Positions 1-6,218 of a stretch of 9,520 bases of DNA are shown here, piece by piece. The position numbers and the translations under genes are program-made. A model generated the notes under the pieces. That model was not told where the DNA came from. It did not search any database and was given only the letters and a program-made list of their open reading frames with translations. Where the stretch lies: NCBI GenBank assembly GCA_013330915.1, contig DUHK01000038.1, positions 1 to 9,520 on the forward strand. The letters run 5' to 3'. Every line of letters starts with the position of its first letter. The first letter of the stretch is position 1. This DNA is from Methanosphaera sp. Lineage in GTDB: Archaea; Methanobacteriota; Methanobacteria; Methanobacteriales; Methanobacteriaceae.

Positions 1-482
1 TTGTATGTGGAACCGTGTGCTTGAGCTGCATCTTCAATAACTTTCAAGTCGTGTTTTTCTGCAATTTCAAGGATTGGGTCCATGTCTGCAGGCTGTCCAT
101 ACAGATGTACAGGTAGTATTGCTTTGGTCTTGTCGGTAATTTTTTCCTCGATTTTTTCAGGATCAAGGTTGAATGTTTTTGGATTGATGTCTGCATAAAC
201 AGGTGTTGCATCGGAATAAAGAACTGAGTTTGATGTTGCTGCAAAGGTAAAAGGTGTTGTTATGACTTCATCACCCTTTTCTACTCCTGCAGCTACAAGT
301 GCTGTGTGTAATGCTGTTGTACCTGAACTTGTTGCTATTGCATGTTTTGCTTCAGAATATTGTGCAAATGCATCCTGGAATTCTTCGACCTTAGGACCCT
401 GAGCTAACATTCCTGATTTCAGTACTTCGGTCACTGCTTCAATTTCCTCATCGGTAATTATAGGTTTTGCTATGTTTATCAT
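1..482 (-). CDS. DegT/DnrJ/EryC1/StrS-family aminotransferase, N-terminal 160 residues (cut by window edge)
   Basis: PLP-dependent aminotransferase of the sugar aminotransferase family. Members usually act on nucleotide-linked keto sugars used for surface glycans, glycoproteins or secondary metabolites; the substrate here cannot be told. The translation begins MINIAKPIITDEEIEAV and then shows the family landmarks: SGMLAQGPKVEEFQ, the phosphate-binding ATSSGTTALH, VITTPFTFAATSNSVLY, LPVHLYGQPADMD and IEDAAQAHGS, whose Asp contacts the cofactor pyridine nitrogen. The PLP lysine lies further on and is outside the window. The frame is open to base 1 with no stop. I chose ATG at 482 because GGGAG (488-492) sits five bases upstream; the in-frame ATG at 494 would put that motif inside the gene. 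Divergent from trm1 across a 195-base spacer. The family is secure; the specific enzyme is not. Confidence 0.93.
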   Translation of the reverse strand, partial: MINIAKPIITDEEIEAVTEVLKSGMLAQGPKVEEFQDAFAQYSEAKHAIATSSGTTALHTALVAAGVEKGDEVITTPFTFAATSNSVLYSDATPVYADINPKTFNLDPEKIEEKITDKTKAILPVHLYGQPADMDPILEIAEKHDLKVIEDAAQAHGSTY

Positions 483-487
483 AATAT

Positions 488-492
488 CTCCC
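488..492 (-). promoter_or_regulatory. Ribosome binding site of the DegT-family gene
   Basis: The minus strand reads GGGAG followed by five bases and then ATG at 482. It is the only purine-rich site near the start and decides between the ATG at 482 and the in-frame ATG at 494. Confidence 0.7.
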
Positions 493-551
493 ATTTTTTT
501 TTATTAAAAATCAATTTGACTGTTTTTTGTTAAAGTTTCCATTTCTCAACA

Positions 552-560
552 ATTTATATA
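552..560 (-). promoter_or_regulatory. Probable TATA box for the DegT-family gene
   Basis: The minus strand reads TATATAAAT here. An archaeal start about 25 bases downstream would give a leader of roughly 45-50 bases before the ATG at 482. Called by pattern only, in a very AT-rich spacer. Confidence 0.5.
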
Positions 561-637
561 TTACTATTTATTATCTTATTTTTACTTAATAATTATTTTT
601 ACAATTACATTTTTTACTTTAAGTATATTAGCAATTT

Positions 638-656
638 TTTAAATAATATAATATAT
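638..656 (+). promoter_or_regulatory. Probable TATA-box region for trm1
   Basis: An unbroken A/T stretch (TTTAAATAATATAATATAT) begins about 50 bases before the trm1 start codon and would place transcription initiation near 665-675, giving a short leader. A second TATATTA at 624-630 is a possible alternative. The exact box cannot be fixed in such AT-rich sequence. The remainder of the 495-689 spacer shows only A/T-rich sequence. Confidence 0.4.
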
Positions 657-675
657 TATTTTAATCATAAATTAT

Positions 676-681
676 GGGGAG
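676..681 (+). promoter_or_regulatory. Ribosome binding site of trm1
   Basis: GGGGAG eight bases before the ATG at 690, the expected complement to the 3' end of 16S rRNA. Confidence 0.7.
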
Positions 682-689
682 TTACATAG

Positions 690-1862
690 ATGGACACACA
701 TTACATTGAAGAGGGACTTGTTAAGATAGAAGTGCCTGATTTTGAGAAGGTATCTGCGAAGGCACCGGTATTTTATAATCCGGTCATGGAACTAAATAGG
801 GATATTTCTGTAGTGGTTCTCAATCAGTACAGGAAAACATTGGACCATGACGTGGTAATATTTGATGCTTTCGGTGGAACCGGTATAAGGGGTGCTAGAT
901 ATTCAAAGGAAATAGATGGAGTTGAAAAGGTTCTTGTGGGGGATGTAAATCCATTGGCTGTTGAAATAGCCAGAAAGAACATGGAACTGAATGAAATTTC
1001 CAATGTGGAAGTTGAAAAAAACGATGCAAACGTCTTGCTTCAGTCAAACAAGGGACTTTTTGACATAATAGATATTGACCCTTTCGGAACGCCATCAATG
1101 TTTACTCAGTCAACTGCAATTAACATTCGTCCGGGGGGTTTAATCTGTATCAGTGCCACAGATACTTCTGCATTATGCGGTACTTACCATGATCCTTGTT
1201 TTAGAAAATATGGTGCACAGCCTCAGAAGACAGAATACTGTCACGAAAACGGTATCAGAATACTTTTGGCATTCATTGCCAGAAATCTTGCAGTCAATCA
1301 GAAATATATGGAAGTGTTGTTCTCTCACAGCACTGAACATTATATGAGAATTTACGCCCGGATTAAAAGGGGTGGAAAAAAGACTAACGAATCATTAAAC
1401 AACATTGGTTTCATTGCTCATTGTCCAAAATGTTTACATAGGGATACTTTTTACGGATTCGCACCCTTCATACCACGCAACTGTCCCGACTGTGGAGAAA
1501 AGTATAGTGTGGCAGGACCGTTATGGTTGGGCAAAATCTCTGACAAGGCATTTATAGGGGACATGATTGAAACTACCAGTGAGTTAAAACTCAATAAGAA
1601 AGAGGAATTGTTGAAATTGTTCAATCAATGTTACGAGGAAGCAGAAGGTCCGATAACATTTTATGACATTCATAAGATATGTAAGACCCTGAAAATCAGT
1701 TCACCGAAAATGGATGATGTAATTGAAGAAATCAGACAAAGGGGTTATTTCATTTCAAGAACTCATTTTAGATTAACTGGTATGCGTACTGACATGCCTT
1801 TAAATGAATTGAAAGATTTGATTAAAAAAGTAAAAGAAGAAAAGTTAGGGGTTGAAGTTTAA
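690..1862 (+). CDS. trm1: tRNA (guanine(26)-N2)-dimethyltransferase Trm1
   Basis: Methylates the exocyclic N2 of G26 in tRNA, once or twice, using S-adenosylmethionine; cytosolic. The 390-residue length matches archaeal Trm1. Visible features in order: SAM-binding motif I, D59-AFGGTGIRG (59-68); acidic motif around D85 in VGDVNP; the catalytic motif IDIDPFGTP (127-135); TDTSALCG (157-164); and a C-terminal zinc-type module with CxxC pairs at C245/C248 and C265/C268 followed by the family hallmark GPLWLG (276-281). The C-terminal ~90 residues form the tRNA-binding domain. The start is supported by GGGGAG at 676-681, eight bases upstream. It is transcribed alone and converges on the secreted-protein gene 17 bases later, with a hairpin at the junction. 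No missing key residues seen. Confidence 0.96.
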   Translation: MDTHYIEEGLVKIEVPDFEKVSAKAPVFYNPVMELNRDISVVVLNQYRKTLDHDVVIFDAFGGTGIRGARYSKEIDGVEKVLVGDVNPLAVEIARKNMELNEISNVEVEKNDANVLLQSNKGLFDIIDIDPFGTPSMFTQSTAINIRPGGLICISATDTSALCGTYHDPCFRKYGAQPQKTEYCHENGIRILLAFIARNLAVNQKYMEVLFSHSTEHYMRIYARIKRGGKKTNESLNNIGFIAHCPKCLHRDTFYGFAPFIPRNCPDCGEKYSVAGPLWLGKISDKAFIGDMIETTSELKLNKKEELLKLFNQCYEEAEGPITFYDIHKICKTLKISSPKMDDVIEEIRQRGYFISRTHFRLTGMRTDMPLNELKDLIKKVKEEKLGVEV

Positions 1863-1864
1863 TT

Positions 1865-1886
1865 CGAATAAGCCTCTTCTTATTCG
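1865..1886. terminator. Perfect hairpin between convergent trm1 and the secreted-protein gene
   Basis: CGAATAAG (1865-1872) pairs perfectly with CTTATTCG (1879-1886) around a six-base loop CCTCTT. It begins two bases after the trm1 stop codon, and its right arm contains the last codons and the stop of the minus-strand gene ending at 1880. The position fits a bidirectional terminator or a 3'-end-stabilising structure. No long T-run follows on either strand, so it is not a typical intrinsic terminator, and archaeal termination often relies on T-runs alone. Confidence 0.5.
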
Positions 1887-2572
1887 TAGTTTAGCATGTT
1901 GTGTGTGTAATAGTATTGTAGTTCTGGTGCATGCTGTATTTCATAGAATCTGTATGGATTGTTGAAGTATGGGAATATTGAACCTGTTGCTGCACGCATT
2001 ATTCCACCTAAATGTCCAAATTCCTTTGTACATACCTGGTAATAAAGTGGGAATCCACATCCTGGGTTGATGAAAATATCTCCTTCCCTTACGGTTCCAT
2101 GCCATACCATAGGAATTGGTCCTTCCTGTCCTTGTGCATCAGCCATTTCCAACACTCTTGCCCATGCATCCTCAAAGGAATCATAAATTTCTCCATCAAC
2201 TTTATAATTCCATTTGTCTTCAGGCACTCCGTGAAGACCATAATCCAGTACCTGGTTCCAGTCAATGTTTACCTGTGCACCTGCAGTGTCCATGAATGCC
2301 ATCTCTATAATGTAGACATTTCCGTTCATGAAGTTTCTATAGTTGGAACTACCTGCAAAATGCAGTACTATAGCACATTTTGAATTTCTTTCCTCTGCAT
2401 ACTGGGCCAACAGATTTGCATGTACGTGTTCAGGGTACATATCCGGATTTGCAATCTTTACAAAGGCCAACCTTCCAAGAGGTTCTATGTCCTCGGAGGT
2501 TGAAGCTGTTGACACATAAAGAAAACCGATCAGTAGAAAAATTATTACTATAAAAGAAATGTACCATTTCAT
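1880..2572 (-). CDS. Membrane-anchored or secreted protein of unknown function
   Basis: I do not recognise this 230-residue protein. The N-terminus is a signal peptide or anchor: MKWY followed by a hydrophobic run at about 5-20 (IVIIFLLIGFLYV) and then STASTSEDIEP, so the rest should lie outside the membrane. The mature part is soluble-looking, rich in aromatic residues (many Tyr, Phe and Trp) and acidic overall, with three cysteines at 66, 172 and 181. The C172/C181 pair brackets GFPLYYQV and could form a disulfide. Notable segments are CAIVLHFAGSSNYRNF (66-81), MVWHGTVREGDIFINPGCG (155-173) and GGIMRAATGSIFPYFNNPY (189-207). No repeats or cell-wall anchor seen. Start supported by GGAG (minus strand of 2582-2585), nine to ten bases upstream. 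It is transcribed alone, from a promoter whose TATA box is framed by an inverted repeat, so it may be regulated. Confidence 0.85.
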   Translation of the reverse strand: MKWYISFIVIIFLLIGFLYVSTASTSEDIEPLGRLAFVKIANPDMYPEHVHANLLAQYAEERNSKCAIVLHFAGSSNYRNFMNGNVYIIEMAFMDTAGAQVNIDWNQVLDYGLHGVPEDKWNYKVDGEIYDSFEDAWARVLEMADAQGQEGPIPMVWHGTVREGDIFINPGCGFPLYYQVCTKEFGHLGGIMRAATGSIFPYFNNPYRFYEIQHAPELQYYYTHNMLNYE

Positions 2573-2626
2573 TATTTTTTTCTCCGCGTTTTATTTGTAA
2601 ATTATTTTTATTAATTTATTATATGT

Positions 2627-2662
2627 ATGTTGAACATTTTATATTTTTCATATTTTCAACAT
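2627..2662. repeat. Inverted repeat framing the TATA box of the secreted-protein gene (operator candidate)
   Basis: ATGTTGAA (2627-2634) is matched by its exact reverse complement TTCAACAT (2655-2662) with 20 bases between. The left arm also extends into a local palindrome, TGTTGAACA (2628-2636). The minus-strand TATA candidate TATAAAA (2637-2643) lies between the arms, so a protein bound to the arms would cover the promoter. Binding and identity of a regulator are inference. Confidence 0.45.
2637..2643 (-). promoter_or_regulatory. Probable TATA box of the secreted-protein gene
   Basis: The minus strand reads GAAAAATATAAAATG across this site, an A-rich BRE-like stretch followed by a TATA box. 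Initiation about 25 bases downstream, near 2614, would leave a leader of about 40 bases before the ATG at 2572, which includes the GGAG ribosome binding site. Confidence 0.5.
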
Positions 2663-2929
2663 TCTTTTTAATAATGAATTTAGTTTATTAAGGTATGCTT
2701 ATTTTAATTTAAAAGTAATGATTTGTTTAGGTGGGTTGTTATTTTTTTGTATATTTTCAATTTCATTAATCTTCAAATATCCAAATGGATTATTTTGTTG
2801 AAAAATTATTTTGTGTATTATAATATGATAACAATTTATAGTTTTTGTTATATTTTTTGTTTAAAATTTTGTAATTTTTTTTATAAAAAAATATAATAAT
2901 TATTAGTAATTTAAGAATAATTAAAAAGG

Positions 2930-2937
2930 TTTATATA
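2930..2937 (+). promoter_or_regulatory. Probable TATA box of the Lrp-type regulator gene
   Basis: AAAAAGG followed by TTTATATA is a good match to the archaeal BRE plus box A layout. Initiation about 25 bases downstream, near 2960, would give a leader of about 55 bases and would fall inside the inverted repeat at 2944-2976. Confidence 0.6.
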
Positions 2938-2943
2938 TTGTGT

Positions 2944-2976
2944 ATATCAAAATTAGTATTATCAGTTTTTTGATAT
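2944..2976. repeat. Inverted repeat over the likely transcription start of the Lrp-type gene (autoregulatory operator candidate)
   Basis: ATATCAAAA (2944-2952) and TTTTGATAT (2968-2976) are perfect 9-base inverted arms separated by 15 bases. The repeat begins seven bases after the TATA box. Lrp/AsnC proteins commonly repress their own genes by binding dyads near the core promoter, so an autoregulatory site is a natural reading, but only the repeat itself is seen. Confidence 0.45.
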
Positions 2977-3014
2977 GATAATTTATTATAAAAAACATAA
3001 TTTGTAGGGATTTT

Positions 3015-3518
3015 ATGAACAATAATTTAAATGAATATGATGTTGAACCAGAAAACATGACATTAACGATGGATACGCTAGACAAACAGATATTGGAATT
3101 ATTAAGTGATGATGGAAGAAAATCGTACAGAAAAATTTCAAGGGAATTGGGAGTTTCAGTAGGAACAATACACAATAGGGTAGATAAGTTAACAAAATCC
3201 GGCATAATCAGTAAATTCGTTCCAGTTATTAATCACGAAAAATTAGGATACACATTAACTGCCGTAATCGGTATCGAAATCAAGGGTGGTTCAGTTTTAA
3301 ATCTGACAGAAAAAGAACCTTTTAAAAACAATCTTTTGGCTGTTTATGATGTTACAGGACAGTTTGATGGAATACTTATTGCAAAATTTAAAAATACGTT
3401 TGAATTAAACAAGTTTATTAAATTATTACTCAAGGAAGAAAACGTTACCAAAACATACACACAAACTGTCTTAAACATCATCAAAGAAGAATTGAATTCG
3501 TCAGTTATTAACTTCTAA
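3015..3518 (+). CDS. Lrp/AsnC-family transcriptional regulator
   Basis: DNA-binding regulator of 167 residues, near the usual 150-165 of the family. Residues 20-64 form the N-terminal helix-turn-helix (MDTLDKQILELLSDDGRKSY, then ISRELGVSVGTIHNRVDKL, with the recognition helix around 49-60), followed by the linker ISKFVPVINHEKLGY. Residues about 80-155 fit the RAM/effector domain (LTAVIGIEIKGG, LLAVYDVTGQFDGILIAKF, LLKEENVTKTYTQTVLNII), which in relatives mediates oligomerisation and amino-acid binding. Ligand and targets are unknown. There is an unusual 14-residue polar N-terminal extension; internal Met15 or Met19 could be the start, but AGGGA at 3006-3010 with four-base spacing supports ATG 3015. 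It lies upstream of, and in the same direction as, the mptA cluster, but with T-runs between, so co-transcription is doubtful. Confidence 0.92.
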   Translation: MNNNLNEYDVEPENMTLTMDTLDKQILELLSDDGRKSYRKISRELGVSVGTIHNRVDKLTKSGIISKFVPVINHEKLGYTLTAVIGIEIKGGSVLNLTEKEPFKNNLLAVYDVTGQFDGILIAKFKNTFELNKFIKLLLKEENVTKTYTQTVLNIIKEELNSSVINF

Positions 3519-3521
3519 TCC

Positions 3522-3529
3522 TTTTTTTT
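3522..3529 (+). terminator. T-run terminator after the Lrp-type gene
   Basis: Eight consecutive T bases begin four bases after the stop codon, followed by TTATTTTT. T-rich tracts immediately after a stop codon are sufficient for termination by archaeal RNA polymerase. The surrounding sequence is AT-rich, which limits confidence. Confidence 0.45.
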
Positions 3530-3543
3530 ATTATTTTTCAAGT

Positions 3544-3586
3544 TAATCATTTTTCATGATATCAGTAAATGATTACATTTTTTTTT
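3544..3586. repeat. Inverted repeat followed by a T9 run, between the Lrp-type gene and mptA
   Basis: TAATCATTT (3544-3552) and AAATGATTA (3567-3575) are perfect 9-base arms with a 14-base gap; the gap holds an 8-base palindrome TGATATCA (3557-3564). Nine T bases follow at 3578-3586. It could be a second, intrinsic-like terminator for the regulator gene. It could also be an operator for mptA, since its overall span (32 bases) is nearly that of the dyad at 2944-2976 (33 bases), although the arm sequences differ. Confidence 0.4.
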
Positions 3587-3700
3587 CAAATTAAACATTT
3601 TTCAATTAAACTCTTTTTAATGGGTACATTTCAAATAGATGAAGTAACATAAACAAAATACAGACAAACAAATTATTAATAGATAGGAGAGAAAATTTTA

Positions 3701-4642
3701 ATGTCAATACCGGAATTTCCAGATACGCAGGATAAACAACCTAAGGCGCCAATATCATTGACTCGAGTTGGTGTAACAGGAGTTAAAAAGTTATTAAAGA
3801 TTCAAAGGGATAACAAGCGTCCAATAATATTATTGCCGACTTTTGATGCATTTGTGGATTTGCCAAGCACACAAAAGGGTGTGCACATGTCCAGAAATCC
3901 TGAAGCCATATCTGAGATAATAGATGAATCAGTTAATCAAATGGAAATTCACATTGAGGATATATGTGCAAATCTGGTGAAAAGACTATTGGAAAAACAT
4001 GAATATGCATTAAGGGCTGAAACAAAAGCGACAAGCGAATATATTATAAACAAATATTCGCCGGTTACCCACAGAAAAACACAGGAAACCACACACATAA
4101 TAGCAAGGGCAATAGCACAAAAGGATGATTCCGGTAATATCACTGTAAGAAAAATGGTGGGTGCTAAGGTTATTGGGATGACAGTATGTCCATGTGCACA
4201 GGAATCTGTTGAAGAGGAATCAAAACAGAAACTGCTGGAATTTTTAGATGAAGAAACCACCCAAAAGGTCATGGAAGCAGTGACATTTGCATCACATAAT
4301 CAAAGGGGAATAGGTACGATCATGGTGGAAGTGTCCGAAAATCAAAACGTAAATGTTGATGACTTAATAACAATTATACAGAATTCAATGAGTTCTCCTG
4401 TTTGTGAAATACTCAAAAGACCTGATGAAAATAAAATTGTGACAAACGCCCATAAAAATCCCGTTTTTGTTGAGGATTGCGTAAGAAACATGGTTTTGGG
4501 CCTTTTAGACAAGTACTCTGATTTGCCTGACAATTCAATGGTAACTATTAAACAGGTAAATGAGGAAAGTATTCATCAGCACAATGCTTATGCGGAAAAG
4601 GTAGCATCAATGGGTGAATTAAAAGAAGAAAATAATTATTGA
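3701..4642 (+). CDS. mptA: GTP cyclohydrolase MptA (methanopterin biosynthesis)
   Basis: Fe(II)-dependent GTP cyclohydrolase that converts GTP to 7,8-dihydro-D-neopterin 2',3'-cyclic phosphate, the first step towards the pterin of tetrahydromethanopterin. It belongs to the FolE2-like (COG1469) group. The 313 residues match the family length. Visible landmarks are PTFDAFVDLPSTQKGVHMSR (46-65), the RAETKATSEY strand (105-114), the metal-site region IGMTVCPCAQES (158-169, with C163 and C165), FASHNQRGIG (196-205, with H199), and the C-terminal NEESIHQHNAYAE (287-299). Start supported by GGAGAG (3686-3691), nine bases upstream. It heads a likely operon with the small gene beginning eight bases after its stop and with cofG. 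No clear TATA box could be picked in the 182-base spacer upstream. Confidence 0.94.
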   Translation: MSIPEFPDTQDKQPKAPISLTRVGVTGVKKLLKIQRDNKRPIILLPTFDAFVDLPSTQKGVHMSRNPEAISEIIDESVNQMEIHIEDICANLVKRLLEKHEYALRAETKATSEYIINKYSPVTHRKTQETTHIIARAIAQKDDSGNITVRKMVGAKVIGMTVCPCAQESVEEESKQKLLEFLDEETTQKVMEAVTFASHNQRGIGTIMVEVSENQNVNVDDLITIIQNSMSSPVCEILKRPDENKIVTNAHKNPVFVEDCVRNMVLGLLDKYSDLPDNSMVTIKQVNEESIHQHNAYAEKVASMGELKEENNY

Positions 4643-4645
4643 GGG
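4640..4645 (+). promoter_or_regulatory. Ribosome binding site overlapping the mptA stop codon
   Basis: TGAGGG contains the mptA stop (TGA, 4640-4642) and the purine core GAGGG, five bases before ATG 4651. It argues for the ATG at 4651 over an in-frame TTG at 4639, and the close spacing suggests translational coupling of the two genes. Confidence 0.65.
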
Positions 4646-4650
4646 ATAAA

Positions 4651-5100
4651 ATGGAAGTAATGGAATTATCAAGAAGTATAATGGAGAAGATGGATGCATT
4701 TAAAGGTTGTAAACCTGTTGTTCACAGCACGGAATCAATGATAATCCGTGGAAAAACACATAACAAAGAAAAACCGGAAAATATGTATTCACACATAATG
4801 GACGTATTTGAAGAGTTAAACATAAAGAAAATAGAAAAAGAATCCAACAAGGCACGTGACTTCACAGACAAAGTGGATACCATCTTAAGAAAAACTGAAG
4901 AGGTATATGATGAATCAAACGGGCTGGACGGTATTGAAAAATTAAAAAACACCTTTGAAATGACAGGGTTTTATGCAGAATATGCGATAGGCCAAATAGA
5001 AGATCTTGTTGTATATGTCGTCTTGTACATGGACAAATCCGGTTTCGGACCAATGTTTGTTGAAACAATGGTTATCCGAATGACGGAATTCACCTCCTGA
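4651..5100 (+). CDS. Small conserved-looking protein of unknown function between mptA and cofG
   Basis: A 149-residue, probably cytosolic protein with no signal peptide or membrane segment. I do not recognise it securely; it may belong to one of the methanogen-restricted DUF families (DUF2120 comes to mind, from memory only). Seen in it: an N-terminal amphipathic helix (MEVMELSRSIMEKMDAF), a segment PVVHSTESMIIRGKTH, a charged helical middle (EELNIKKIEKESNKARDFTDKVDTILRKTEEVYDE in overlapping pieces), and a hydrophobic C-terminal part GQIEDLVVYVVLYMDKSGFGPMFVETMVIRM that looks like beta strands. There is one cysteine and no catalytic signature. Start chosen at ATG 4651 for its overlapping ribosome binding site. 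Its position eight bases after mptA and 26 bases before cofG suggests a role linked to coenzyme synthesis, which is inference. Confidence 0.85.
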   Translation: MEVMELSRSIMEKMDAFKGCKPVVHSTESMIIRGKTHNKEKPENMYSHIMDVFEELNIKKIEKESNKARDFTDKVDTILRKTEEVYDESNGLDGIEKLKNTFEMTGFYAEYAIGQIEDLVVYVVLYMDKSGFGPMFVETMVIRMTEFTS

Positions 5101-5126
5101 AATCCTTCTTTTTATAGTGATTAAAA

Positions 5127-6218
5127 ATGACTAATAACATAACAAAAAAAGAGGCAGAAAACATTTTGAACTCTGATTTGGAAACATCTCTTGATTTAAT
5201 TAAACAAATTAATCAAAACCGTTCAAACAATGTTACTTTTTCTAAAAATATCTTTTTGCCAATAACACACATCTGTCAAAACAATTGTGGTTACTGTACA
5301 TTTAAACAGGACGTTGATGATACGGAATACCTTGTTATGGAAGATAAAACAGTTTTCAACACGGTACAAAAGGCAAAAAAAGCAAAATGTACCGAAGCTT
5401 TATTTACATTTGGAGAATCATCCGATAAAATAGACAGCGTAAAAAACAGACTTGAAAACTGGGGTTACGATTCCATGGTCGATTACGTTTATTATCTGTC
5501 AGACAAAATATTAACAGAACATGAAATGTTGCCTCATACGAATATGGGCATAATCTCCAAATCCGACTTAAGATATTTGTCGGAAGTAAATGCATCCATG
5601 GGGCTGATGCTTGAAACAACCAACAGGGATTTGCTAAAAACAATAGCACACAGGGACAGTCCCGGAAAAGATCCTGAAAAAAGACTCAATTTCATAAAAA
5701 ATGCGGGCAAGGAAAAAATACCTTTCACAACGGGTCTGCTCATAGGTATAGGCGAAACAACAGAGGATCATATAGATTCTCTCTTTGCAATAAGAAAGAT
5801 GCAGGACAGGTATGGACATATTCAGGAGATAATACTTCAAAATTTCAAGCCCAAAAACAATATTCCCATGAAGGATTATCCTGAACCTTCAGTAATAGAC
5901 TTATTAAAACTAACAATCCTCGCTACAATAATGTTTCCTGATGTAAGTATTCAGATACCGCCAAATCTTAATCAGGATTTAATGTCCTTTTTTGTTTTAT
6001 GTGGTGCTGATGATATGGGTGGAATATCTCCATTGACAAAGGATTACATAAATCCTGAAAATGACTGGCCAAGCATAAAGCAACTGCAATCATCATTAAA
6101 CAAAATCAATTACACATTAAAAGAAAGATTACCTGTTTATGAAAAATACATAAACAGAGATTATCTAAAAGAAAAAGTATATCAAAAGGTAACCAAACTT
6201 CAGAAAGAAATCAGTTAA
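5127..6218 (+). CDS. cofG: 7,8-didemethyl-8-hydroxy-5-deazariboflavin synthase subunit CofG
   Basis: Radical SAM enzyme that, with CofH, builds FO, the deazaflavin chromophore of coenzyme F420. CofH joins a tyrosine-derived unit to 5-amino-6-ribitylaminouracil and CofG closes the ring. The 363 residues fit the single-subunit archaeal form. The cluster-binding CX3CX2C is C50-QNN-C54-GY-C57, preceded by NIFLPITHI. Other CofG-like segments are LPHTNMGI, ASMGLMLETTNRDLL, FTTGLLIGIGET (radical SAM beta-strand region), IQEIILQNFKPK, IQIPPNLNQD and the late GADDMGGISPLTKDYINPE. CofH is not in the window. The ribosome binding site is AGTGAT (5116-5121), five bases before the ATG. It is the last gene of the mptA cluster, and its end overlaps the convergent taw2 by eight bases. 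CofG is preferred over CofH because of the HTN and GGISPLT segments. Confidence 0.93.
   Translation: MTNNITKKEAENILNSDLETSLDLIKQINQNRSNNVTFSKNIFLPITHICQNNCGYCTFKQDVDDTEYLVMEDKTVFNTVQKAKKAKCTEALFTFGESSDKIDSVKNRLENWGYDSMVDYVYYLSDKILTEHEMLPHTNMGIISKSDLRYLSEVNASMGLMLETTNRDLLKTIAHRDSPGKDPEKRLNFIKNAGKEKIPFTTGLLIGIGETTEDHIDSLFAIRKMQDRYGHIQEIILQNFKPKNNIPMKDYPEPSVIDLLKLTILATIMFPDVSIQIPPNLNQDLMSFFVLCGADDMGGISPLTKDYINPENDWPSIKQLQSSLNKINYTLKERLPVYEKYINRDYLKEKVYQKVTKLQKEIS

Larger units (their letters stand above)
2573..3014. other. 442-base AT-rich divergent intergenic region
   Basis: It separates the minus-strand secreted-protein gene from the plus-strand lrp-type gene. Each side carries a TATA-like box with an inverted repeat beside or around it (annotated separately). 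The middle part, about 2665-2920, is composed mainly of A/T runs with no open frame of credible composition, no tRNA and no GC-rich structured element that would suggest a non-coding RNA. In an AT-rich genome a GC-rich island would stand out, and none does. Confidence 0.7.

Noticed and set aside
2012..2383. 123-residue plus-strand open frame opposite the secreted-protein gene
   Set aside because: It is wholly antisense to a gene with a signal peptide and ribosome binding site, and its translation looks like arbitrary low-complexity sequence with many Cys, Ser and Ile residues and no ribosome binding site.
2665..2920. Possible non-coding RNA or replication origin in the long AT-rich spacer
   Set aside because: No GC-rich structured island, no repeated origin-like boxes with G-strings, and no Cdc6/Orc1 gene nearby. 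The AT-richness matches other spacers in the window.
2921..3205. 94-residue minus-strand open frame covering the lrp promoter and gene start
   Set aside because: It overlaps the conserved helix-turn-helix coding region and the TATA box, and its Leu/Ile/Ser-rich product is typical of antisense to an A-rich gene.
3949..4272. 107-residue minus-strand open frame inside mptA
   Set aside because: Antisense to a conserved part of MptA including the CPC metal site; the Ser/Cys/Val-rich translation and lack of a ribosome binding site mark it as a shadow.
4639..4650. TTG start for the small gene, adding four residues and overlapping mptA
   Set aside because: The TTG would have no ribosome binding site of its own, whereas ATG 4651 has GAGGG five bases upstream.
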